Source: Gammaproteobacteria bacterium (GTDB lineage Bacteria; Pseudomonadota; Gammaproteobacteria; Pseudomonadales; Azotimanducaceae). From it: a DNA stretch of 46,143 bases. The stretch spans positions 1 to 46,143 of the forward strand of contig VXLJ01000033.1 in the NCBI GenBank assembly GCA_009841635.1, given 5' to 3'. The translations under genes and the position numbers were made by a program. The notes under the pieces are model-generated. The model ran no database searches and was not told the DNA's origin. It saw only the letters and a list, made by a program, of their open reading frames with translations. Shown piece by piece: positions 18,000 to 26,991 of the stretch (position 1 is the stretch's first letter; every line of letters starts with the position of its first letter).

Positions 18000-18134
18000 A
18001 TGAAACGCACATATCAGCCCAGCAACGTGTCGCGCAAGCGCACGCACGGGTTCCGCAAACGCATGTCGACGAAGAATGGCCGCAAAGTCATTAACGCCCG
18101 GCGAGCACGTGGCCGCAAGAGGTTGTCCGTATAG
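18000..18134 (+). CDS. rpmH: 50S ribosomal protein L34
   Basis: A 44-residue, highly basic ribosomal protein with the family pattern MKRTYQPS, then [17 protein letters not shown] and a C-terminal RGRKRLSV. It is normal in length. The stop codon TAG overlaps the apparent ATA start of rnpA (ATAG). It is first in a rightward gene run from oriC, with a strong promoter 31 bp upstream. Confidence 0.97.
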   Translation: MKRTYQPSNVSRKRTHGFRKRMSTKNGRKVINARRARGRKRLSV

Positions 18135-18487
18135 CACGTGATAAGGTCCATGCCTATCCGCGCGAGAATCGGTTAAACACCAAGCGGGACATAGACCGGG
18201 TTTTTCGTTGTGCGAACCGGCGCATGGCACGGGGACCGGTGGCGATTATCGGCGTGCCTAACAAGTTAACCCACCCTCGCCTTGGCATGACGGTGGCAAA
18301 ACGTCACTTACCGAAAGCGGTGCATCGAAATTACGTTAAACGCGTCATTCGTGAATGGTTCAGGTGCAATCAGTCCAACCTGCGAAACAGAGATTTCATA
18401 GTGATCTTGCGCCATCGACCCCACGATTTGGCGTCAATCCGGGGGTGTTTGGACGAGATCGGCAAGAACCCGTTGCTCGGAACATGA
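18131..18487 (+). CDS. rnpA: Ribonuclease P protein component, apparent AUA start
   Basis: Protein subunit of RNase P, which aids the RNA subunit in cutting tRNA 5' leaders. The first ATG in frame (18224) would remove about 31 conserved residues. The frame upstream encodes the expected N-terminus ([19 protein letters not shown]), yet it contains no ATG, GTG or TTG back to the TAA at 18092. The only near-standard start is ATA at 18131. It overlaps the rpmH stop as ATAG, lies 8 nt after a good SD (AAGAGG, 18117-18122), and gives 118 residues, close to the 119 of E. coli. The RNA-binding RNR-type motif is [14 protein letters not shown], with Tyr in place of the second Arg. Gene identity is certain; the start is inferred. 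Confidence 0.92.
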   Translation: MARDKVHAYPRENRLNTKRDIDRVFRCANRRMARGPVAIIGVPNKLTHPRLGMTVAKRHLPKAVHRNYVKRVIREWFRCNQSNLRNRDFIVILRHRPHDLASIRGCLDEIGKNPLLGT

Positions 18488-18496
18488 TCTGTTAGC

Positions 18497-18805
18497 TTGA
18501 AATTACTCTATCGCGGCCAACTAGCGGCGAAAAAACTGGTGCATGTCGCTGTGCGCGGTTATCAGTTATGCGTGTCGCCTTGGCTGCCAGCATGTTGTCG
18601 CTTCTATCCGACGTGTTCAACGTACGCACTTGAAGCAGTTGAGCAGTTCGGCGTGCTTAAGGGCGGTTATTTGGTGCTCATGCGCCTCGGTCGCTGCCAC
18701 CCGCTGTGTCGAGGTGGCGTAGATTTGGTGCCGGTCGCGTTTACCTGGTGTCCGTGGCGGCAAGAGCCACGCAAGAAGGTCGAGGCGGATCCGGGGTCTT
18801 TATGA
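18497..18805 (+). CDS. yidD: Membrane protein insertion efficiency factor YidD
   Basis: A small membrane-associated protein that helps YidC-dependent insertion. Of 102 residues, the conserved core is [53 protein letters not shown], with the invariant Cys cluster, and PVAFTW follows. The C-terminal basic tail is somewhat longer than usual. The start is a TTG at 18497, 9 bp after the rnpA stop, with no clear SD. The stop overlaps the yidC ATG (ATGA). Confidence 0.93.
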   Translation: MKLLYRGQLAAKKLVHVAVRGYQLCVSPWLPACCRFYPTCSTYALEAVEQFGVLKGGYLVLMRLGRCHPLCRGGVDLVPVAFTWCPWRQEPRKKVEADPGSL

Positions 18806-20535
18806 ATATCCAAGAGATCATCCGTTACGGACTGCTGCTTGCGCTTGGCATATGCGCATATCTGCTTGTCATGCAGTGGACTGCGGATTACGGCGGCGCA
18901 GAGCCACCCAAAATCGCCGAAGATCCCTTGCCACAACAGATGCAGGACGCGGATGCGGCAGATGAGCGAGGCCTCGATGCGGTCCCAACGCCCTCGGCGG
19001 AAACCGGCGATGTGCCGGACGCTTCGCTCGTGCGGAGGAGCCAAGCAGAGCCAATCACCGCGGGCCAAACGAGCCAAGATAGCGATCTAGTGACGGTGCG
19101 TACACCGTTGGTCACGATGAAAATCGACCCGATTGGCGGCGACATCCGCCACATCGCACTGCACCAGCACCCGATTTCGCTGGAATATGCAGATGTTCCG
19201 ACTATTTTGTTGCAGAAACAAGGTGGTCGAACCTATATTGCACAAAGCGGCTTGGTTGGGGAAGACGGCTTCGACGCGAGTCCGTCTAAACCACGATATA
19301 GCGTGTCGCAACTGGATTTCGACGTGGTCGACACGCCTCGAGACATCGTCCTGTCAACGACTCGATCGACCGAAGCTGGCGACATCGTCGTCCGCAAGAT
19401 CTTTACCGTTGATCCACAGCAGTATCTCGTGACCGTAAGGCACGAAGTTGACAATCGATCCAACGCGCCATTTATTGCCAATCTGTTTGCCCAATTGACC
19501 CATGACGGCAAACGTGAGGAATCTACCGGGTTTCTAGGCCCGCGACCCTACCTGGGCGCGGCCTTGACCACGAATGACACGCGATACGAAAAAATTGGCT
19601 TTGATGACGTTGACGAAGAACGTTTTCGGCAGGAAGTGGACGGCGGCTGGATCGCCATCCTGCAGCACTACTTCCTTTCGACATGGGTGGTTGGTGACGA
19701 CGCCAACTACCTTTACTACGGGATGCGAGATTCGACCGGGAAGTACCGATTTGGTCTAACTGGCCCCGAAGTCATCGTATATCCCGGCGACACCGGCGAA
19801 TACAGCTTGCGGTTCTACTCAGGACCGAAAACGCAGCAAACGTTGGATGCCATCGCCGACAACCTTGAACTTACCGTCGACTACGGGTTCTTATGGTTTT
19901 TATCGTTGCCGCTATTCTGGGTGCTTGAGTTCGCGCACGGGTTAGTTGGCAATTGGGGCGTCGCGATTATTCTGCTAACGGTGGTGGTGAAGCTGTTGCT
20001 CTACCCATTGTCGGCGATGAGCTACAAATCCATGGCGCGAATGCGGACCGTTGCGCCGCAAATCAAGCGCATTCAGGAGCGATTCGGCAATGACCGGCAG
20101 CGGATGAGCCAAGAGGTCATGGCCCTTTACCGCAAAGAGAAAGCGAACCCAATGACGGGTTGTTTGCCCATGCTTGCGCAAATGCCGGTGTTTTTGGCGC
20201 TATATTGGGTGTTGTACGAGAGTGTTGAGCTGCGGCAAGCGCCATTTTTCTTGTGGATTCAAGATTTGTCGATCATGGATCCCTATTTCGTGCTGCCCAT
20301 CTTGATGGGGGCATCGATGTTTCTCATGCAAATGCTTAATCCACCCATGCCAGACCCGATGCAGCAGAAAATGATGAAAATCATGCCTGTGCTCTTCACC
20401 GTACTGTTTGTGTTTTTCCCTGCAGGCTTGGTTTTGTACTGGCTGATGAACAATGTGCTTTCATATGCGCAGCAGTTTTACGTCACGAAGCAGATTGAGC
20501 GTGCGGCGGCCAATAAATCGGCTGTATCGAAATAA
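18802..20535 (+). CDS. yidC: Membrane protein insertase YidC
   Basis: Inserts and folds inner-membrane proteins, including the F0 subunits a and c encoded 10 kb downstream. The 577-residue protein has an N-terminal transmembrane anchor (about residues 8-24), a long periplasmic beta-supersandwich domain, then the conserved insertase core from about residue 360 ([23 protein letters not shown], with the essential hydrophilic-groove Arg expected in the YKSMARMR region, and [22 protein letters not shown]). The frame is open 32 codons upstream, but the ATG at 18802, overlapping the yidD stop, gives the conserved [10 protein letters not shown] start. Confidence 0.96.
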   Translation: MNIQEIIRYGLLLALGICAYLLVMQWTADYGGAEPPKIAEDPLPQQMQDADAADERGLDAVPTPSAETGDVPDASLVRRSQAEPITAGQTSQDSDLVTVRTPLVTMKIDPIGGDIRHIALHQHPISLEYADVPTILLQKQGGRTYIAQSGLVGEDGFDASPSKPRYSVSQLDFDVVDTPRDIVLSTTRSTEAGDIVVRKIFTVDPQQYLVTVRHEVDNRSNAPFIANLFAQLTHDGKREESTGFLGPRPYLGAALTTNDTRYEKIGFDDVDEERFRQEVDGGWIAILQHYFLSTWVVGDDANYLYYGMRDSTGKYRFGLTGPEVIVYPGDTGEYSLRFYSGPKTQQTLDAIADNLELTVDYGFLWFLSLPLFWVLEFAHGLVGNWGVAIILLTVVVKLLLYPLSAMSYKSMARMRTVAPQIKRIQERFGNDRQRMSQEVMALYRKEKANPMTGCLPMLAQMPVFLALYWVLYESVELRQAPFFLWIQDLSIMDPYFVLPILMGASMFLMQMLNPPMPDPMQQKMMKIMPVLFTVLFVFFPAGLVLYWLMNNVLSYAQQFYVTKQIERAAANKSAVSK

Positions 20536-20554
20536 CCTAAGCTAGTTCCTTTCG

Positions 20555-21865
20555 ATGGGCGACACAATCTGTGCTATCGCCACCCCTCATGGTCGCGGCG
20601 GCATCGGCATCGTGCGGGTTTCAGGTCCGGCGTCTGCACACATCGGCAAGGCTGTCATTGGTCGACTGCCAACACCTCGCAAGGCGACACATGCGCGGTT
20701 CAGGTCCGCCAGCGGCGACATCCTCGATGAAGGCGTTGCCCTGTTTTATCCCGCCCCCGCCTCTTACACCGGTGAAGATGTCCTTGAATTGCAGGGGCAC
20801 GGCTCGCCCGTTGCGTTAGAGAATTTAGTTGCGCGAGTGCTTGAATTCGATGCGCGTCTAGCCAATCCTGGTGAATTTACGGAACGCGCGTTTCGCAATG
20901 ACAAATTGGATTTGGCGCAAGCCGAAGCGGTCGCCGATCTGATTGCTAGCGGCACTGCGGAAGCCGCAAGGGCCGCCGCTCGCTCGCTTTCCGGCGAGTT
21001 TTCTCGCAAACTCCATGCAACCGACCAAAAAATCCTGGACCTTCGAACTTTTGTAGAGGGCGCAATTGATTTCGCAGACGAAGAGATTGACTTCTTGAGC
21101 GACTCGGAGGCTGGATTCCATCTTCAACAAATTAAAGACGAGGTTGCAACCATTCTGCATCAAGCCACCGCAGGGATGACGATGCAGCTAGGATTAAATG
21201 TGGCGATTGCGGGCGCGCCAAACGTCGGCAAATCCAGTCTTTTAAATGCACTGTTGGGCGAAGATCGCGCGATCGTCACCGCCACGGCCGGTACAACACG
21301 CGACACATTACATGGCGAGATATCGCTCGATGGGTTGCCCGTTAGATTGACGGATACAGCTGGACTTCATGAGAGCGAAGATCCTATCGAAATAGAAGGT
21401 ATGCAACGAGCGCGAGCGGCGTTGGATTTGGCCGATTGGGTTGTTTGGGTCTTCGATGACCGCGAAGAAAGCCTGCCGCTGCCTGCAGCATGGGCGGCTA
21501 AGTCGATCGTCGTTCGCAACAAATGTGATTTATCAGGGTGGGATGCCGGTCAAATTGCGCCTAATCGGTTTCGTACAAGCGCTCTTTCAGGAGCGGGATT
21601 GGCTGAATTGCAGGCGGGATTGAAACGAGTAGCTGGCTTTAGTGGTGGTACCGACGCAATCGCTGGTCGGCCGCGCCATGTGGCTGCATTGAAACGAGCG
21701 AAATCGGCGTTGCAACATGCCGAATCCGAATTAAACCTTGGCCATGGTGAGTTGGTCGCAGAGAATTTGCGACTCTCGCATGATTGCATAGGCGAAATCG
21801 TCGGCGAGACAAGCAGTGATGATCTGCTAGGTGCGATTTTTTCCAAATTCTGTATTGGGAAATAG
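20555..21865 (+). CDS. mnmE: tRNA modification GTPase MnmE
   Basis: With MnmG it forms 5-carboxymethylaminomethyl-uridine at the tRNA wobble position. The 436-residue protein has an N-terminal formyl-THF-binding domain (TICAIATPHGRGGIGIVRVSG), an alpha-helical domain, an inserted Ras-like G domain with GAPNVGKSS (G1), TTRD (G2), DTAGL (G3) and NKCD (G4), and the invariant C-terminal FCIGK with the catalytic Cys. It begins 19 bp after yidC. Confidence 0.97.
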   Translation: MGDTICAIATPHGRGGIGIVRVSGPASAHIGKAVIGRLPTPRKATHARFRSASGDILDEGVALFYPAPASYTGEDVLELQGHGSPVALENLVARVLEFDARLANPGEFTERAFRNDKLDLAQAEAVADLIASGTAEAARAAARSLSGEFSRKLHATDQKILDLRTFVEGAIDFADEEIDFLSDSEAGFHLQQIKDEVATILHQATAGMTMQLGLNVAIAGAPNVGKSSLLNALLGEDRAIVTATAGTTRDTLHGEISLDGLPVRLTDTAGLHESEDPIEIEGMQRARAALDLADWVVWVFDDREESLPLPAAWAAKSIVVRNKCDLSGWDAGQIAPNRFRTSALSGAGLAELQAGLKRVAGFSGGTDAIAGRPRHVAALKRAKSALQHAESELNLGHGELVAENLRLSHDCIGEIVGETSSDDLLGAIFSKFCIGK

Positions 21866-21898
21866 CGCGAACGCCAATGAACATTTGTAGGGTGTGAT

Positions 21899-22024
21899 AT
21901 GAAAAAATATCAAAAATCCCTAAACTTACCCAACGAAGACATTGAGTCCGCGCAGGATCGGCCTGTGGCATGCTCTGCAGCGATCCTCGTTACTCGAGTT
22001 GAGACCTCTAGGGGATGGTTATGA
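21899..22024 (+). CDS. Possible small ORF upstream of Sel1-type gene
   Basis: A 41-codon frame starting MKKYQKSLNLPNEDIES, preceded by an SD-like AGGGTG. Its TGA overlaps the ATG at 22021 of the next gene (ATGA). The coupling geometry is suggestive of a leader peptide, but I recognise no family and the frame could be chance. Confidence 0.3.
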   Translation: MKKYQKSLNLPNEDIESAQDRPVACSAAILVTRVETSRGWL

Positions 22025-22611
22025 GAGCGATATTTGCCTACGGCAATTCAACCTTACGCATTGCGCTGCGTCTAGCAGTCATTGCGCTCGCCAGTCTATG
22101 TGTAATGTCAGTTGCAGCTCAAGAAGATCAAGATTTTTCCACGATGTCTGGCGTCGATGCGAATGAGGAAGGCAAGCGACTCTATCGTGCGAAAGACTAC
22201 GACGCGGCATTACCGTATCTGCAATTGGCCTCTGAGTGGGGGTTCAAAGATGCCCAGTTTAGGCTTGGCCAGATTTATTTCAAAGGCCTTGGTGCAACCG
22301 AGCGCAATCCTCTGCGCGGACTAGCTTGGCTGGGAACGGCGGCTTCAAAGCCCACGAGCCCGCAGATGGAGAAAGGATTCCAGAGTTCTTTGGAAAAGGT
22401 TTCTGAAGAACATAGAGCCGCAGTCGACCGCACGGTCGCTGCCTATGCCAAGCTCTATGGAAGCGGCGCAGCCGCGGTGACTTGCCGCATGCAGCGACCT
22501 CTCGGATCGAATTTGTCGCAACTCGCGTGTGACTATGACAAGTCTTACAGCTACACGAAGCCAGCCAAGTCCGCTTGGGAAGAGCACGAAAGCTCGGCGT
22601 TTGCGCTTTAA
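22021..22611 (+). CDS. Exported Sel1-repeat-like protein (paralogue)
   Basis: Probable periplasmic protein of unknown function, 196 residues from the ATG at 22021. I prefer this over the ATG at 22015 because the SD AGGGG (22010-22014) abuts the latter. A signal peptide ends near SVAAQ at about residue 34. Next come a TPR-like helix pair (GKRLYRAKDYDAALPYLQLA) and a Sel1 unit (GFKDAQFRLGQIYFKGLGA, then GLAWLGTAA), then helices and a Cys-containing tail (VTCRM, LACDY). It is paralogous to the protein at 10349-11008. It sits between mnmE and mnmG, genes that are more often adjacent or separated by other conserved genes. Confidence 0.78.
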   Translation: MRAIFAYGNSTLRIALRLAVIALASLCVMSVAAQEDQDFSTMSGVDANEEGKRLYRAKDYDAALPYLQLASEWGFKDAQFRLGQIYFKGLGATERNPLRGLAWLGTAASKPTSPQMEKGFQSSLEKVSEEHRAAVDRTVAAYAKLYGSGAAAVTCRMQRPLGSNLSQLACDYDKSYSYTKPAKSAWEEHESSAFAL

Positions 22612-22660
22612 TCGTGCTGTCGTACGTCTATTTGCTTTAGAGGTGCCTAAACTTCACTAG

Positions 22661-24544
22661 ATGAAGTTCCCCACCACGTTCGACGTCATCGTCATTGGTG
22701 GTGGACATGCTGGCGTGGAGGCCGCCTTGGCGTCGGCCAGGGTCGGCGCGTCCACGTTGTTGCTGACCCAGTCGATCGAGACCATTGGACAGATGTCTTG
22801 CAATCCTGCCATCGGCGGGATTGGCAAGAGCCACCTGGTGCGCGAAATCGATGCGCTGGGCGGTGCCATGGCTCTTGCGACTGACCGCGCAGGCATTCAC
22901 TTCCGAACGCTAAATAGCAGCAAAGGACCGGCCGTTCGCGCTACGCGCGCCCAAGCTGACCGCGTGTTGTATCGCAATGCAATTCGGGAGGCCGTTGAGC
23001 ATCAAGCGAATCTCACCGTCTTCCAGGACAACATGGTCGATTTGTCGATCGAGTCTGAACGGATCGTCAGCGTGACCTCGAGAATGGGTATGGAATTCGC
23101 TGCGGGCGCCGTCGTCCTTACGACCGGCACCTTTCTTGGCGGCCGCATCTTTATGGGGCGTGAACAACACACTGGGGGCCGCGCAGGGGATCCCGCATCG
23201 ATTGAACTAGCTGAGAAGTTGCGTGCGCTGCCGTTGGCGGCGGGACGATTGAAGACCGGCACGCCCCCTCGGCTCGACGGCAATACGGTTGATTTCTCAC
23301 AGCTTGAGAAGCAACCAGGTGACGAGCCGCGCCCGGTCATGTCGTTTTTAGGTGCGCCGGCGATGCACCCACAACAAGTGCCGTGTCATATCACGCATAC
23401 CAACGAGCGCACCCACGAGGAGATTCGTGCAGCTTTGAGTGATTCGCCGATGCTCACGGGCGACATCAAAGGGGTCGGACCTCGCTATTGCCCTTCTATT
23501 GAGGACAAGGTCGTGCGCTTTGCGGATCGCACGCAGCATCAGGTGTTCGTCGAGCCAGAAGGTTTGCAGACGCGCGAGCTTTATCCAAATGGGATATCCA
23601 CCAGCTTGCCGTTTGAGGCGCAATTTCGAGCTGTGCGCACTATTCGCGGGTTCGAAAACGCCCACATTACACGCCCTGGTTACGCCATCGAGTATGACTT
23701 TTTTGATCCGCGGGACTTACGGCCATCGCTCGAATCAAAGCACATCGAAAATCTATTTTTCGCCGGCCAAATCAACGGTACGACGGGTTACGAGGAGGCG
23801 GCTGCGCAGGGGCTCATAGCAGGGTTGAACGCAGCCCGAAAGGTGGCTTGCCAACCGGCCTGGACGCCCGCGCGACACGAGGCATATATCGGTGTGCTTA
23901 TCGACGATTTGACCACCATGGGCGCCAATGAACCTTATCGTATGTTTACGAGTCGTGCAGAATATCGTTTGCGCCTGCGAGAAGACAATGCGGACTTGCG
24001 ACTGACAACTAAAGGCCGCGAGCTGGGCTTGGTCGACGACGCTCGATTTCACGCGTTTACGTCAAAGCGCGACCAAATTGACGATAGTTTTGCTATAGTT
24101 AACGAAATAACTATACATAAAAACAGCGAATTGGCCCAAAATTTAACTGGTTTAACGGGTGAAACGCTCTCGCGCGACGTTTCTATGTTGGACTTTGTCA
24201 AGCGCCCAAGTGTGCGAGCAGAGCATTTAATCCGTTGTGGCATCGTGCCTGCGGCAAAAGAAAGGTATCTGCAGCAAGCGCTCATTGACATCAAATACCA
24301 TGGGTATCTCCGGCGGCAAGATCAAGCCATTGCGCGCTCAAAGGAACAGCTGAGCATGCGCTTGCCGCAGGGTATGCGGTTTGAACATATCGATGGCCTG
24401 TCGAATGAATTACGTGAGAAATTGCAGCGCGTGCAGCCAGCCACAGTCGGTCATGCGGCGAGTATTCCGGGCATGACGCCCGCGGCCCTGTCACTTCTTT
24501 CAATTTACGCTAAACGCCATTCTGAACACCACCAAGCAGCGTAA
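22661..24544 (+). CDS. mnmG: tRNA uridine-5-carboxymethylaminomethyl enzyme MnmG
   Basis: FAD-dependent partner of MnmE in wobble uridine modification. The 627-residue protein starts with an FAD Rossmann fold ([16 protein letters not shown]), then the conserved [41 protein letters not shown], and [12 protein letters not shown] with a conserved Cys. The second FAD motif is [20 protein letters not shown], and the C-terminal helical domain ends in the [10 protein letters not shown] segment. Length and motifs are normal. The rsmG frame runs into its 3' end. Confidence 0.97.
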   Translation: MKFPTTFDVIVIGGGHAGVEAALASARVGASTLLLTQSIETIGQMSCNPAIGGIGKSHLVREIDALGGAMALATDRAGIHFRTLNSSKGPAVRATRAQADRVLYRNAIREAVEHQANLTVFQDNMVDLSIESERIVSVTSRMGMEFAAGAVVLTTGTFLGGRIFMGREQHTGGRAGDPASIELAEKLRALPLAAGRLKTGTPPRLDGNTVDFSQLEKQPGDEPRPVMSFLGAPAMHPQQVPCHITHTNERTHEEIRAALSDSPMLTGDIKGVGPRYCPSIEDKVVRFADRTQHQVFVEPEGLQTRELYPNGISTSLPFEAQFRAVRTIRGFENAHITRPGYAIEYDFFDPRDLRPSLESKHIENLFFAGQINGTTGYEEAAAQGLIAGLNAARKVACQPAWTPARHEAYIGVLIDDLTTMGANEPYRMFTSRAEYRLRLREDNADLRLTTKGRELGLVDDARFHAFTSKRDQIDDSFAIVNEITIHKNSELAQNLTGLTGETLSRDVSMLDFVKRPSVRAEHLIRCGIVPAAKERYLQQALIDIKYHGYLRRQDQAIARSKEQLSMRLPQGMRFEHIDGLSNELREKLQRVQPATVGHAASIPGMTPAALSLLSIYAKRHSEHHQAA

Positions 24545-24578
24545 CGCCTGCGAGGTCAGCACGCGCAATAACCAGTTT

Positions 24579-25097
24579 TTGGAATTGGTTCGAAAGTGGA
24601 ACAAAACCGCTGGTTTGGTCGCGCCCGGCGATTTGCAACAGCTGGAAGATCGACACCTCCATGACAGCTTGGCGTTGCTCGATTTCGTGGGGAATGCTCG
24701 CACATTGCTTGACGTAGGTACGGGCGGCGGCTTTCCAGGTATCCCGCTGGCGATCGCAGTGCCTCACATAGAGTTCACGCTCGTTGAACGAAATCTGCGA
24801 AAGTGCAGTTTTTTGCGCCATGTCGTCATGACGCTGGATTTGACAAATGTCAACATCGTCAATAAGGATGTGAGAGAACTGGCACGACCGAGCAAGGGGT
24901 TTGAGGTGATCACGGCTCGTGCCGTGGCCCCGCCACACCGACTTTGGGCGTGGTGCCGGCCTTTGTTAGCCAAGGAAGGGCGCTTGTTGTTGCAACTTTC
25001 CCAGTCGCATCCCGTGCCAATCGAAAACGCTGAAGTGAATTTGCACGATTCGAGTGGGGTCGGATTCATTGGTGTGGTGCGGCAGGCCGGATCGTGA
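24579..25097 (+). CDS. rsmG: 16S rRNA (guanine-527-N7)-methyltransferase, start unclear
   Basis: SAM-dependent methylase of 16S rRNA G527. Motifs include RKWNKTAGL near the start, LLDVGTGGGFPGIPLAIA (SAM loop) and VITARAVAPPHRL. From the TTG at 24579 it is 172 residues, short beside the 207 of E. coli. The frame is open upstream into mnmG, and the residues NNQFLE just before the TTG resemble the family N-terminus. No ATG or GTG exists upstream; only ATT (24519), CTG (24522) and ACG (24561, 5 nt after GAGG) offer rarer starts. The stop overlaps the parA GTG start. Confidence 0.88.
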   Translation: MELVRKWNKTAGLVAPGDLQQLEDRHLHDSLALLDFVGNARTLLDVGTGGGFPGIPLAIAVPHIEFTLVERNLRKCSFLRHVVMTLDLTNVNIVNKDVRELARPSKGFEVITARAVAPPHRLWAWCRPLLAKEGRLLLQLSQSHPVPIENAEVNLHDSSGVGFIGVVRQAGS

Positions 25098-25876
25098 CAC
25101 ACACCGTCGCAATTGCAAATCAAAAAGGTGGCGTGGGCAAAACCACGACGGCAATCAATGTTGCGGCATCGCTTGCGTCAGTCGGCAAAAGCGTTTTGCT
25201 TATCGATCTCGATCCACAAGGCAATGCAAGTAGCGGCATGGGCGCGGAACGTACGAGTGGTGCGTTAACCACTTATCACTGGCTGCTTGAGAATCAACCG
25301 CTAGTTGATATCAGGCAAACCTGCCCACCAGGCGTGGACGTGGTACCAAGTGACGAAGCACTAACGGCCGTGGAAACAGCATTAATGACCGCGGAAGATC
25401 GCACCGATAGGTTGCGACGGCGTTTGGATGCGGCCAACACGCATTACGAATACACGATAATCGATTGCCCGCCATCGTTGAACATTCTCACGGTGAACGC
25501 GTTAATTTGCGCAACCGGTGTGGTAGTGCCAATGCAATGTGAATACTTCGCTTTAGAAGGACTTACGGCATTGGTGAACACGGTTGAAAGGATTCGTAAC
25601 GCTAGCAATCCAAAATTACGGCTAGAAGGCATTTTGCGGACGATGTACGATCCCCGCTTAGCGCTCACCCAAGCCGTGTCGCGCCAGCTTTTTCAGCATT
25701 TCCCAGACATTATTTATCGAACCGTGATACCTCGAAACGTCAGAATCGCAGAAGCACCAAGCCACGGCGTGCCTGTGACGCTATACGAGCCCAGGTCGAA
25801 AGGTGCCACTGCTTACGCGGCACTTGCTAATGAGATTTTGCGTCGCCACGCTAACGCTGAGAAGGTGACGGTATGA
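25094..25876 (+). CDS. parA: Chromosome partitioning ATPase ParA (Soj)
   Basis: A deviant-Walker ATPase that moves origin-bound ParB complexes. Of 260 residues, it has the deviant Walker A KGGVGKTTTAIN near residue 11, LLIDLDPQGNASSG (A' motif), IIDCPPSLNIL (Walker B), and the C-terminal RNVRIAEAPSHG typical of chromosomal ParA. The start is GTG, overlapping the rsmG stop (GTGA). Its own stop overlaps parB (ATGA), so the pair is translationally coupled. Confidence 0.97.
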   Translation: MTHTVAIANQKGGVGKTTTAINVAASLASVGKSVLLIDLDPQGNASSGMGAERTSGALTTYHWLLENQPLVDIRQTCPPGVDVVPSDEALTAVETALMTAEDRTDRLRRRLDAANTHYEYTIIDCPPSLNILTVNALICATGVVVPMQCEYFALEGLTALVNTVERIRNASNPKLRLEGILRTMYDPRLALTQAVSRQLFQHFPDIIYRTVIPRNVRIAEAPSHGVPVTLYEPRSKGATAYAALANEILRRHANAEKVTV

Positions 25877-26721
25877 GTGCTCGAAATCCACTAGGAAAAG
25901 GACTTGAATCGCTACTAGGCGATATCTCTAATGATCAATCCAAGACGCCCACCCCGGGTGTTATGGAGCTGCCAATCGGCTCGATCGTGCCGAATCCTGA
26001 CCAACCACGCCAGGATTTCAATGAAGAATCCATTGCATCCTTAGCGGAGTCGCTGAAGCAACAGGGTGTTATGCAACCTTTAATTGTTCGCGCTGACGAC
26101 AACGGTTCGTACCAACTGATATCGGGTGAACGGCGTTGGCGTGCAGCACAGCTCGCAGGGTTACTAACCGTACCCGTCCTTGAGCGCGAAGCCACCGCTA
26201 GCGAGATGCTTGTGCTGGGCTTGGTGGAAAACTTGCAACGTGAAGATTTAAGTCCGTACGACGCTGCGGTCGCGATGCAAAAGTTGATCGAGGACCATGG
26301 TTTGTCACAGGGCGACATCGCGCAAGCTCTCGGCAAGTCGCCAGGCTCTGTGAGCAATGCACTGCGCCTGCTTAGGCTGGATAAACGTGTGCTTGAACTA
26401 TTGCGCAAAGGGCAACTAGAAGAAGCCACCGCAAGAACTTTGCTCTCACTGGAATTGTCGGCGCAATTTTCAGTCGCCCAGAAGGTTATTAAGAAAGGTT
26501 TAAGTGTTCGTCAGACGGAAGCCTTGGTTAAGCGACATGGTCGTGCCAAGACAGTGACGCGGAAAGATGCAGACGTTGTGCGTCTTCAAGATGAATTGGC
26601 TGACTCATTAGGCGCCGAAGTAACCATATCCCAGCGCGCTAAACGCGGCGGCGGCTATCTACGCATTCAATATCGAAATTTAGCTCAATTGCAGACGATT
26701 ATCGACCGTATCAAGGCGTAG
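25873..26721 (+). CDS. parB: Chromosome partitioning protein ParB (Spo0J)
   Basis: CTP-dependent DNA clamp that loads at parS. The 282-residue protein has the N-terminal LGKGLESLLG ParA-interaction motif, the CTP-binding core NPDQPRQDF and GERRWRAAQLAG, the LGLVENLQREDLSPYDAA segment, and the HTH LSQGDIAQALGKSPGSVSNALRLL that reads parS. A C-terminal dimerisation domain follows. Its target site is present at 13755-13770. Confidence 0.97.
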   Translation: MSARNPLGKGLESLLGDISNDQSKTPTPGVMELPIGSIVPNPDQPRQDFNEESIASLAESLKQQGVMQPLIVRADDNGSYQLISGERRWRAAQLAGLLTVPVLEREATASEMLVLGLVENLQREDLSPYDAAVAMQKLIEDHGLSQGDIAQALGKSPGSVSNALRLLRLDKRVLELLRKGQLEEATARTLLSLELSAQFSVAQKVIKKGLSVRQTEALVKRHGRAKTVTRKDADVVRLQDELADSLGAEVTISQRAKRGGGYLRIQYRNLAQLQTIIDRIKA

Positions 26722-26991
26722 TTTACGTGCTTTCGCCACACCTTTAGTGGTTATTTTGCACCGCTGAACATAACTTCGAAAAATCTCACGATCGTTGTAG
26801 AGCTGCGCCCGCGGAAGCAATCTTCTCATTCCAAACTGCATGCCATGTGCGGCGAAAACGTAGGGCGTAACGAGACCAGCGTGAGTTAAATATCAGGGGA
26901 TAAAAGTTCGTACGAGCGCCGGTCAAGCAATCAATTTGAAACCCGCTAGCAACTTTCAACCTCAGCATATAGAGTAATCCAGAGAAAGCGC

